Assembly: GCA_964019335.1 (NCBI GenBank)
Contig: OZ025758.1
Span: 62,001 to 126,000 of the forward strand
Length of the DNA stretch: 64,000 nt
From: Diplonema japonicum
Lineage: Eukaryota > Euglenozoa > Diplonemea > Diplonemida > Diplonemidae
Direction of reading: 5' to 3'
Part shown: one piece after another, positions 35,001 to 47,000 of the stretch
How the letters are laid out: each line of letters starts with the position of its first letter
Numbering within the stretch: the stretch's first letter is position 1
Made by a program: the position numbers and the translations under genes
Notes under the pieces: model-generated
Databases searched by the model: none
The model's input: only the letters and a program-made list of their open reading frames with translations
What the model was told of the DNA's origin: nothing

Positions 35001-38000
35001 CACTCGTCGAGCGCGCACCCCGCCGCCGCCTGCGCCACAGCCATCCCGGTGCTGGGCGGGGGGCACAGGCACTGCCAGTCCCCGAGCTTCGTCTTGTCCG
35101 GGTCGTTGCACTTCTGCCCCGCCGCCGTGCACGTCGCCCCCTTCTCCAAACACTCGTCCACCTCGCACGAGGCGGGCTTCGCCGTCGCCACCCCGCTCAG
35201 CGGCGCCTTGCACTCGCACACGTAGTCTCCCTTCTTGTCGCAGCTCGTGTCCGGGTCGTAGCAGATCTGGTTCGCCGGCGCGCACACCTGCGTCGCCTCC
35301 TTGCACTCGTCGCACACGCACGTCGCCGGCTTCGCCGTCGCGCTCCCCACCGCCGGCGGCGCGCACGTGCAGATCCAGTCGTTCAGGGAGTGCACGTCGA
35401 TGCTCGGGTCGTGACAGGTCTGCCCCTCGTTCGCGCAGGTCCCCTTCGAGCAGGTCGGGCAGTCCGTCACCACGCACTCGTCGAGCGTGCAGTTCGCGAG
35501 CGCCGTCGTCGCCGGTCCCCCGGTCCACGGGGTCGGGCACTTGCACACCCAGTCCCCGAAGGTGCTCTTGTCGGGGTCCTCGCACAGCTGCCCCTCCGAG
35601 GCGCACAGGTTCCCGGGGCTCGTCTTCGTCTGCGCGCACGTGGGGCACACCTCCACGCACTCGTCGGTCTCGCACACCACGTTCGCGCTCGCCGTGGCGT
35701 TCGCCCCCTTCGTCGGCGGCGCGCACATGCACACCCAGTCCTTCGTGGAGGACGGGCTCGGGTTCGGGTCGTCGCAGAGGTGCCCCGCGTCCGTGCACTT
35801 CAAGGCCTCCGGGTCCGTCTTGCACTCCCCGGGGTACTCGCAGTCCGCAGGCTTCATCACCGCCGACGCCTTCTTCACCGCCGGCGGCACCACGCACCGG
35901 CACTCCCAGTCGTTCCGGCTCCCCAGGGTCGGGTTCGGGTCCACGCACAGCTGCCCCGCGTCCGCGCACTTCGCCTCGTTGTCCGGGATCTTGCACTCGT
36001 CCACCACGCACGGGCTCGCCGCCTTCGCGGTGGCGAACCCGGTCGACGGGGGCGGGCACGTGCAGATCCAGTCGCTCAGGCTCGTCGACGCGATGTTCGG
36101 GTCGTGGCAGGTCTGCCCCTCATTCACACAGGTCTTGTTCGAGCAGGTCGGGCAGTCCGCGACGCACTCGTCGATCACGCAGTCCGCGGCGTTCGCGATC
36201 GCCACCCCGGTCGACGGAGGCGGGCACGTGCAGGTCCAGTCGCTGGTCGAGGTCCCCGCGGTGTTCGGGTCGTGGCAGGTCTGCCCCTTGTCGCTGCAGG
36301 TCGTCTTCGCGCAGGTCGGGCAGGTCTGCACCACGCACTCGTCGAGCTTGCACTCCGCCGGCATCGCCGTCGCCGTCCCGTTCATCGGCGGGCGGCACTT
36401 GCACTGCCAGTCTCCCGCCTTCGACGGGTTCGGGTCCACGCAGTCCTGGTCGTGGTTCGTGCAGGTGTGCTTGTGCAGGTCGCACTCGTCGACCTCGCAC
36501 CCGGGCGTCACGGGCCCGAGCAGCTGCGCCGGCTTCTGCGCCGGCGGCGGGCACGAGCACGTCCAGTCGCTCAGCTTGCTGTGGTCCGGGTCGTTGCAGA
36601 TCTGCGACGCGTTCGAGCAGGTGTTGTCCGAGCAGGTCGGGCACTTCTCGACGCACTCGTCGATGAGGCACGTCGCCTGGTTCGCGATCGCCACCCCCTT
36701 GAACGGAGGCGGGCACGTGCAGGTCCAGTCGCTGGTCGAGGTGCTCGCGATGTTCGGGTCGTTGCAGCTCTGCCCGACCGAGCTGCAGGTGTCGTTCGCG
36801 CAGGTCGGGCAGTCCTGCACCACGCACTCGTCCAGCTGGCAGTGCGCGGGCTGCGCCGTCGCGCTCCCGTTCATCGGAGGCTTGCACTGGCACTGCCAGT
36901 TTCCGGACACCAGCTTGTTCGGGTCCACGCACACCTGCCCCACGTTCAGGCAGATGTCCTTCATCTTGTCGCACTCGTCGACGTCGCAGCTCGCCACCGC
37001 CGCCGTCACGGCGCTCTGCGTCGCCGGAGGCGGGCACGTGCACGTCCAGTCGCTCAGCTTGCTCGTGTCCGGGTCGTGGCAGGTCTGGTTCTTGTCGCTG
37101 CAGGTCGTCCCCGCGCAGGTCGGCCCGGTGCAGGTCGTCGCGCACTCGTCGAGCACGCAGGTCGCCTGGTTCGCGATCGCCACCCCCGTGTACGGCGGCG
37201 GGCACGTGCAGGTCCAGTCCAGGGTCGACAGCACCGACGGGTTCGGGTCGTTGCAGGTCTGCCCCACCGAGCTGCAGGTGTCGTTCGCGCACGTCGCGCA
37301 GTCCTTCACCACGCACTCGTCCAGCTGACAGCTCGCCGCCTGCGCGATCGCCGTCCCGTTCATCGGCGGGGGGCACACGCACTTCCAGTCGTCCGCAACG
37401 AGCTTGTTCGGGTCCTGACAGGTCTGCTTCTGGTTCGTGCAGGTCGTTCCGTGCAGCTTGCACTCGTCGACGTCGCACCCCGGGGTCACGGGCCCCAGCT
37501 TCACCGGCGGCAGCTTCGACGGAGGCGGGCAGCTGCAGGTCCAGTCGCTCAGCTTCGTGAAGTCCGGGTCGTGGCAGATCTGCTTCACCGCGCTGCAGGT
37601 GGTCTTGGCACAGGTCGGCCCCACGCAGGTCGGCGCGCACTCGTCCATCTTGCACGAGGCGGCCGACGCGATCGCCGACCCCTTGTACGGGTCCTTGCAC
37701 AGGCACTTCCAGTCCCCGGTGCTGTGCGCCGCCTTGTTCGGGTCCGTGCAAAGCTGGTTCTCGTCGCTGCAGGTCGTCTTCGCGCAGGTCGGGCAGGTCT
37801 GCACCACGCACTCGTCCAGCTGGCACCACGCCACCTGCGCCGTCGCGCTCCCGTTCGTCGGAGGCTTGCACTTGCACATCCAGTCCCCGAGCTTCGCCGG
37901 GTTCGGGTCCAAGCAGGTCTGGTCCGCGTTCTCGCAGGTCGACTTGTGCAGCTTGCACTCGTCGACGTCGCAGCTCGGCACCGCCGCCGTCAGCATGCTC

Positions 38001-41000
38001 TGCGTCGACGGAGGCGGGCACGTGCAGGTCCAGTCGCTCAGCGTCGTCGTGTCCGGGTCGTGGCAGGTCTGTCCCTTGTCGCTGCAGGTCGTCTTCGCGC
38101 AGGTCGGGCAGGTCTGCACCACGCACTCGTCGAGCTGGCAGACCGCCGCGTTGGCCACCGCCATCCCCTTGTACGGGTCCCTGCAGGTGCAGGTCCAGTC
38201 GTTCAGGCTCGTCGTCGTCGGGTTCGGGTCGTTGCAGTCCTGGTTCGCGTCGCTGCAGGTCGTCCTCGCGCACGTCGGGCAGGTCTGCACCACGCACTCG
38301 TCGAGCTCGCACTGCGCGGCGAACTTTCCGGGGCTTCCGCCCCCGACCCGCACCGCCGGCGGCACGCAGTCGCAGTGCCAGTCGTCCTTGCACGGTGCGG
38401 GGTTCGGGTCCACGCACTTCTGGTTCTTCGCCCCGCAGGTCAGGGCCCCCACGTTCCCGGGGGCGCACTGGTCGTGCTGGCACGCCCCGCTGGCCGCGTC
38501 CCACTGGCACTTCGGGTCCGATCGGCACATCTGCTCGTCGTACACGGGGTCCCCCGTGTTGAACTCGCAGTCGCACTTCGGGTCCGGCGCGTTCGTGCAG
38601 ATGCTCCCGTTCACCCAGGTGCACTTGTTGTTGGGGTCCGCTCGGCAAGCCGAGTCGCTGCAGTGCATCAGGCACGGGCTGTTCAGGCACACCGCCCCGA
38701 CGTCCGACCACGAGCAGCCGGGGTCCTTCTTGCAGGTCCCCTGCGTCTTGTAGTCCGGGCACGGGAGGTGGTATCCGCTCGAGGGCTGCGGAGGGTTCTT
38801 CACGATGAGGTGTCCCCACGGGCCGTTCGGGTCGCAGATCCCCCTCATCAGGTCGGGGACCTCGTCGATCATCACGTTCTTGAAGTGGTCGTCGTGCGGG
38901 TCCGAGGTGATCGGCTTCAGCGTCGCCTCCGCGTCCCAGTCCGCCTTCGTGTGCTGCACCGCCTTCCGCACCACGATACCGAAGGTCTGCACCCCCTCGC
39001 GGTCCAGCTCCGCCCTCGCCCCCGACAGGGAGTTCGGGTCGTAGATCTTTCCGTCCGTGAAGATGAACAGGACCCTCTGTCTCCCGTCCACGGGGGACTC
39101 GTGGAAGATGTCGGCCGCCATGCTCAGACCCATCTCAATCATCGTTCCCTCTCCCATGTAGTTGTCCTCGTGCCAGTCGATGTCGTCCTCCAGCTCCGGG
39201 AGCACCCCGGACAGCCTCCCCGCCGTCCCCTTCCCCCACGGGGTCTTCCTCGCCTCGCTCCTCCTCCTGTTTCGTCCGGAGAACTGCACCATCCCGACCC
39301 TCACCCCGCCGTTCCCTTGCTTGCTGTTGATCCCCACCGTCGCCGGTTCCCCGTTCAACGGCAGCGTTCGGATCCAGTCCCGCATCATCTCCATCAGCGC
39401 ATCGAACCCGTGCGGGTGGTTCCCGAACCTCGCGGCCATCGACCCGCTCCCGTCCAGCACCAGCACGATGTCCAGGGTCGGGCACTCCCCGAACTGGATC
39501 GTCACGCACCCGCCCGCTCCCGTCGTCCCCGCTCCGGGCTTCCAGTAGCACTTCGAGTGCTGGTTGCAGGGGCACATGTTCGGGAACTTGCTGCAGTCGA
39601 GGTCCGTGCAGTGCGCGGGGTTCGCCGTCGCGTCCCACATGCAGTCGCTCTGGGTGTCGCACTTCTTCTGCGTCTTGATCGCCGGACACTTCTTCACCGC
39701 GCAGAGCGCGGGGCTCGCCGCCGGGTCCCACTTGCACAGCGGGTCCTTGTCGCAGCAGCGCTCCGTTCGGAACTGCGCGCACTGCCTGTCCTTGCACGAG
39801 GACAGCGCGGGGTCCCACACGCAGTGCACGTCCGCCGTGCAGGTCGAGCGCGACCCGATCGTGTCGCACCCCTTCTGCATGCACTGCAGGTTCGTCGTGC
39901 TCCCGCACAGCGGGTAGTCCCACTTGCAGTTCGGGTCCGCCAAGCAGGTCGACTGGAACGCCGACGAGCAAGGACTCACGACGCAGATGCTGTTCCCGCC
40001 GCCGTTCGGGTTCGGGACCCACGAGCACCCGTTCTGGTCGGCGTTGCAGTCCGCTTGGTTCTTGTTCGGCGTGCACGGCGGCGACACACACTTCCCCGTC
40101 TTGTCCCAGGTGCACAGGTCCGGCGAGCTCAGGCACGACGTCCTGTCCGTGTACGCGCACTTCGTGTCCTTCCAGCACTCCTGCCCGTTCCAGGTGCACA
40201 GGTTCGTGAGGTCCTTCACGCACGAGGTCTTGTCGCAGTGCGCCATGCACGGCGAGTCCTTGCACTCGAACCCTGCGGGGTGCCACTCGCACCCGGGGTC
40301 CACCGAGCAGGTGTGCGGGTCGTTGTAGTTCCTGCAGGGCTGGTGCTTCCCGCCCTGGGTCTGCGTCCCGCCGCCGCCGCCGGTCTTCTTCGCCAGTGCC
40401 GCCACCAGGTGTCCCCACTTCCCGTTCGGGTCGCAGATGTCGCCCAGCACGGACCCCGGGACCTCGTCCAGCATGAGGTTCTGGAAGTGGTCGTCGTGCG
40501 GGTCCGAGGTGATCGGCTTCAGCGTCGCCTCCGCGTCCCAGTCCGCCTTCGTGTGCTGCTGCTGCTTCCTCAGCACGATACCGAAGGTCTGCACGTCCTC
40601 CTGGTCCAGCACCCGCCTCGCCGGGGCCAGCTTGTTCGGGTCGTAGATCTTCCCGTCCGTGAAGATGATGAGGACCCTGGGACGGACGGCGTGCTGGTGC
40701 GAGGCGTCGAACATGTCCCCGACCATCACCAGACCCTTCTCAATCATGGTCCCCTCTCCCATGTAGTTTCTCTCGTGCCAGTCCAGGTCCCTGTTGATCT
40801 CCCTCAGGTCTCCCGAGAGGTGGCCCCCGGTTCCGACCCCGCCGGGGGTCTGGATCGCCTCGCTTCTTCCCCTGCGCCTCCTCCAGGGGTTCTGTCCGGA
40901 GAACTGCACGAAGCCGAGTCGGAGCCCCCCCGATGCGGGACCGGGTCCCGTGTTCGTCCCCGCCGGCTCCCCGGTCAGGGGAAGCGTTCGCACCCAGTCC

Positions 41001-44000
41001 CTCAGGATCTCGATCAACCCGTAGAAGCCGTGCGGGTGGTTCCCGAACCAGGCGTCCATCGACCCGGACCCGTCCAGCAGCATCACCACGTCCATCGTGG
41101 GGCACCCCCCGAACTTCTGGTCCGTGCACTTGTTGTGCTGCGCGTCCCAGTAGCAGTCCGGGTGCGCCCTGCACGGGCACTTTGCCAGCTTGCTGCAGTC
41201 CTCCTCCACGCACAGCAGCTTTCCTGAGTCCCACATGCACTTGCTGTCCGCGTCGCACTGCGTCTTCGTCCCCTGCGACGGGTAGGTCCTCGGGCAGTAC
41301 TTCTCCGTGCACACGGGCGGGAAGGTCGTCACAGACCAGTGGCACGCGTCGTTGTGGTCGCAGCACTTTTCCGTCGGGTACTTCGCGCACAGCCCCAGCT
41401 CGCATGTCAAAGAGCTCGTCCACACGCACCACGAGTCCGCCACGCACCCGGCCTGCGTCTGGTGTCCCGGCTGCGAGCAGCGCTTCGGCACGCACTTCTG
41501 GTCCGACGGGTCCGCGCACACCTCGTCCCACTCGCAGTTCGCGTCCGCCGCGCACGGCGCCTTCGACGGGTAGAAGCACGGCGTCTTCACGCACATCGCC
41601 GTCGGTCGGATCGACGCGTCCCACGTGCACTGCGGGCCCAGGTTGTTGCAGGTCATCCTGTCCGTCGCCTGGCACGGCCCGTCGTAGCACGGCGGGTTCT
41701 TCGACGGGTCCCACGTGCAGCCGCTGTTCCTGCAGTCCGGCGCGTTCGTGTTGTCCGTGCACGCGCTCTTCTCGCACTGCAGGGTCCCGCTGTTGAACTT
41801 GCACTTGTTTGTCGTGTCCGCCACGCAGTCCGTCTCGCTGCAGTGTCGGAAGCACGGGTGGTCCGTGCACGCCGCTGCCAGCCCGCTCCACTCGCAGGTT
41901 TTCCTTGCCTCGCAGTCTGCCGTTCTTTGGATCGTGTTGCAAGCAGGGGAGTGTACCGCCGAGCCGCTACCGCCACCGCCACCTCCGTTGGTTGAGGACC
42001 CGCTCGTGATGAGAGCCCCGAACACACTGTTCGGGTTGCAGAAGTCGTCCAGCACCTGGTGCGCCTCGTCGATCTGCATCATCAGGGCGTGGCTGTCCTC
42101 GGGGGGGGTCACGATCTCCTTCAGAATCTCCAAATTCTGCTGGTCCTTGTTGGTGGGGTTCCCCCTCGACAGCACGATCCCGAAGGTCTGCACCCCCTCG
42201 GCCCGGAGGACCGCTCCTGCAGGGCCCAGAGACCCCTTGTCCTGGATGCGGCCGTCCGTGAAGATCAACAGGATCTTCTTCCTGTAGGAGGGAGACTCCT
42301 TGAAGACCTCCCCCGCAAACTCTTCGGCCTCCTTCACCAGGGTCTGCGACCTGCGGCCCACGCTCTCGTGCCAGTCGATGTCCGCGTGGAGCTGTCCCCT
42401 GTCTCCCGTGAGCTTCCCGCAGTTGTCGGCGGGGCGGTTCATCCCCTGGCGGTTCATCACGCTGTTCGTGGGGATCCCGTCCCCGGTCGTCCCGGGGGCC
42501 GGGACGCACGCGCACGACGGGCACTCCGCGAGACGCACCCCCTTGTCCCACTGGTTGAAGGCGACACGCACCTTTCCGTTCCTGTCCGTGGAGGGGACCC
42601 CGGCTCTCTCGCCCGTCAGGGGCAGCGCCGTCACCCAGTCCCTCAGGGCCTCCATCAACCCGTCGAACCCGTTCGGGTGCGTTCCGAATCGCTTCTTCAT
42701 CGACGACGATCCGTCGAAGGCCACCACCACGTCCAGGTCCGGGCACTGCGTGAAGGTCTGGTCCCTGCACACGGGGTTGCTCGGGTTCGACCTGTCAACC
42801 ACGCACCTCGGGTCCGCCTGGCAGTCACACATCCTGTTCGGCCCCATCGCAGGGTTGTTGTAGGTGTCGCAGAGCTTGTTGACGCACTTGTTGTTCGCCG
42901 TGTCCCAGGTGCACTGGCCCTTCGGGTCCGCGTTGCAGCTTCCGGAATCCTTGAAGGTCTTGAAGCAGTACTTCTCCTTGCACCCGGCGCACCCTGTCGG
43001 GTCCCAGTGGCAGTCCGTGTCCCGGTCGCACGTCGGCTCCGTCGCGTGCTTGTAGCACTTCGACTCCGCACAGCTCGACCCGCTCCACACGCACGCCTCG
43101 TCCGAGATGCACGCGTTCTCCGTGAAGGCTGTTGTGCAGCGCGTCTTCTGGCAGGCTCCGCTCCCCGCGTCCCACGAGCAGCCTGCGGGGCTCCCCTGGC
43201 ACGCTCCCTGCGAGGTCTCGCCGCACACCTTCTTCACGCACTTGTCGGCGTCGCAGTCCCAGTCGCACGACCCGCTCACGTGGTTCAGGCAGTCCAGCTT
43301 GTCGTAGATCGTCCCGCAGTCCGGGGTCTTGTCCTTGCAGGTCTGCGACGCAGGGTCCCACTGGCAGCTCTTGTCCGCGTTGCACGTCCCCTGGCTGAAG
43401 TGCAAGCACGTCTTCGGCACGCACGTCGCCGGCACCTTAGACGTGTCCCACATGCACATCGAGTCCGGGTCGCTCTCGCACCTGTTCTTGTCCGGGTACT
43501 GGCACACCTTCCTCTGGCACCGGTCCACGTCCCAGAAACAGTCGTTCGCGGTGTCCTGCTCGCAGGGTCCCTGGGAGCAGTGCTCCTCGCACTTCGTCGC
43601 CCCGCAGTAGCCGCTCCCCACCGGGTTGTTCGTCCCGAAGGAGCAGCTCACCGCACCCCCGGACAACAGGCAGTTCGAGCAGCTCATCCCGGCCGCCCTC
43701 TGCGCCGACGGGAGCTCCAAACAGTTCAGGTTCCTGCAACCGTTGTTCCCGGGGCAGGACGAAGGGGCGGGGGTCTTCCAGTCGCAAGCCTGGTCCGACC
43801 TGCACTCCAGCTTCACCCCCCACTTGGAGCACGGAACTGCTCCCGACTGCGCGGGAGGGTTCGTCGTTGTGCTCCCACCACCACCACCGTTGTTCTGGAT
43901 CTGAACCTGTTGAGCGATGGCAGCCCCGAACCTCCCAGCAGGGTTGCAGAAGTCGTTGAAAACCTCGTCAAGCATGTCGTCCAGCGGCACGTTCACGAAG

Positions 44001-47000
44001 TGGTCGTCGTGGTCGTCCGAGGTGATCGGCTTCAGGGTCTCCTCCGCCTCGATGTCGGCCTGGGTGTGCTGCCTTCCCTTTCGCACCACCACACCGAAGG
44101 TCACAACCCCTTCCGCGTCCAGCTTCCTTCGGATGGGCGGAATCTCGGTGCTCTTCTGCGGCTCCAAGGGGTTCATCTGCCCGTCCGTGATGATGACGAG
44201 GACGTGCGCGCGGTGCGAGGGAGACCCGTGGAAGATGTCGACCGCGTCCTCCAAAGCTGCCGCCATGTAGGTGAGGGAGCTCATGTGGTTCGTCTCGTGC
44301 CAGTCCAGGTCGTTCTCCAACTCGGACAGGTCGCCCGTGAGCTGGCCGTTGGAGCAGGTGCGGCCCCCCGAGAGGCGCGGCATCGGGCACTGCTTCCGGT
44401 ACTTTCGCCCGTCGCATCCGTCGGCCCCGTTCCTGCACACCCAGTACTCGTTCTCGATGGAGAACTGCACGAAGGCCAGACGGAAGGTTCCCCCCGTCAC
44501 CTTCGAGTTCACCCCGACCGTGTTGTCCTCCCCGGTCAGGGGAAGCGTTCGCATCCAGTCCCGCAGCATCTCCAGCATCCCGTAGTAGCCGTTCGGGTGC
44601 GACCCGAAGCGCGCGTTCATCGACCCGCTCCCGTCCAGCACGAACGCGACGTCGAGGTCTGGGCAGCTCGAGGTCTGCACGTCCTTGCACTTCGGTGCGG
44701 GCGGCGTCACAGACGGGTCCCAGTAGCACTTCTTGTCGGCCGCGCAGTCGCAGTTGTTCGTGTGGTCGGAGCAGCGCGCCGGGTAGCAGTACGGTCCCTT
44801 GTTGTCGCTCCCCGGTCGGCACTCCGGGTCGCTCGTGCAGGCCCCCTGGTCGATCGTCCCCATCGTCGTCGGGTTCGGTCCCAGCCCGGGGTACTTCGTG
44901 TTGTGCTTCGTGGTGCACACGGTCGGTTGGCACGAGGCCGGCGTCGTCCCGGAGCTCCAGTGGCACCTCGGGTCGTGGTCGCACTTCACCTCGTCGTCCC
45001 CGTACTGCGGGCAGTAGTCGGGGACGCACTCGTTCTTCGTCGCGTCCCAGTGGCACAGCCCCGTCTGCCTCCCGCAGTCCGGCTGGTTCAGAGGCTGGCA
45101 GCGGTCCTGCGAGCAGACGCTGCTCGCGGCGTTCCACGAGCAGCTGTCGCAAGCCTTGCAGTCTGCCTGCGTCCTCGCCACCGTGCACTTCTTCTCCACG
45201 CACATCACCCCCGTCCACTCACAGTCGCTGCTCACCGCGCAGCTCCCTGGGGTCGGGTACGGGCACCGCGTGTCCCTGCACACCGAGTTCTCGCAGTCCC
45301 AGGCGCAGTTCGGGTCGCTCTTGCACGCCGCCGCGTCCGTCGTCGCCGTGCACGTCGCGACCGGCTTGCACACCGGCGGGTCCACCGCCGTGTCCCACTG
45401 GCAGTCTGCGTTCGGCGCCTTCAAACACTTCTCCCGCACGAAGATCGCTCCGCAGGGCTTCGGGTCGCACTTGGTCCCGTCCCACTTGCACAGGAGGTCC
45501 GGGTCGTTCACGCAGGCCTGCTGGTCCGTGTACTCGCACACCTTCCTCACGCACACGTTGTCCGGGGTCTTCCAGTTGCACGTGGGGTCTGCATCGCAGC
45601 AGCTCTTGTCGCAGCACTTCGCGCAGTGGGTCTCCGAGCAGGTCCCTCGGATCGCCGACTTCACCGACGACCCGCAGATGATGGTCGCGCGCTGGAGCTT
45701 GCACTTCTCACAGTCGTACATCCCCTTGTACTGCTGCGGGATCCCCTGGCAGTTCAGCTTCGGGCAGCCGGTCCCCGACGAGCAGCTCGACAGACGCGGG
45801 GTCTGCCACTCGCACACAGGGTCGGCGTTGCACTCGTCCTTGAAACCCCAGGTCGCGCACTGGAAGTGCGTCGCGGTCACCGGAGACACCAGCACCTTTC
45901 CGAACTTCGAGGTCGGGTCGCAGAAGGGTTCCAACACCTCCCCCGGGATCTCGTCCAGCATCAGGTTCATGAAGTGGTCGTCACGCGGCGTGCTCACCAG
46001 CGGCTTCAGCTTCGCCTCCGCGTTGTCGTCCTGGAAGGTGTGGTAGCTGAACCTCCTCATGATGATCCCGAAGACCACAACGTCCTCGTCCCGAAGCTTC
46101 TGCTGCGCGTCGTCCAGAATCCTCGGGTAGCTGGGCTTCCAGCGCGAGTCGCACCCCCTCGGGCACTGCCCGCAGGACGTCCCGGCGCTGCAGGCGTCGC
46201 CGTCGTAGTCCGTCAAACCCCCGTCCGCGATGATGATCACCACGTGCTTCCTGTGCGGCGGGCTCTGCGAGGGGAGGAAGGTGTGGTCCGCCACGTCCAT
46301 GAGGGCGTCGTGGATGTAGGTCCACTGCGACTGGTAGTTCGCCTCGTGCCAGTCGATGTCTCCCATCAGCTCGTTGATGTCTCCGGAAAGGAGACCGTCC
46401 GTGCACTGCCCGACCGCGCAGTTCGTGGGGTGGTCCTCGCTCGGCTTCGCCTCCGCCTTCGAGAACTGGATGAAGGTGAGACGGAAGCCGCCTCCCTTCG
46501 CGCTCGAGCTCGCCCCGACCGTGTGGTCCTCCCCGGTCAGGGGAAGCGTCCTCACCCAGTCCCTCAGGGTCTCCATCAGCCCGTAGAAGCCGTGCGGGTG
46601 GTTCCCGAAGGACCTCGACATCGACCCGGACCCGTCCAGCACGAAGGCCACGTCCAGATCCGGGCAGGTCGAGAAGGTCGTCTTCGAGCAGTGGCCGTTC
46701 GCCCCCGTCTTGTCCACCACCCACGTGCAGGCAGGGTCCTGCACGCAGTCGCACTTCTTCCCGCTGTGCTTGTCGCACCCGGTCAGCACGCACACGTCCG
46801 GCTGCTGCCACGCGCACTTCGTGTTCCCCGCGCACGAACCCTGCGAGGTCAGCGCCCCGCACTCCGTCGGCAGGCAGATCGACGGGCTCGACGTCACGTC
46901 CCAGTGGCACGCCCTGTCTTGGTCGCACCGCAGCTCTCCCAAATGCTTCTGGCACCGGCCCTCCTCGCACTTCGACAGCGGGTCGTTCCACACGCAGAAC

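Noticed and set aside
28526-41227. 4,233-codon open frame on the plus strand, opposite the giant gene
   Set aside because: It is a shadow. The giant gene avoids TTA, CTA and TCA codons because of its GC-rich third positions, so stops rarely appear in the antisense register. Its translation is Arg/Leu/His/Ala-rich with no domain.
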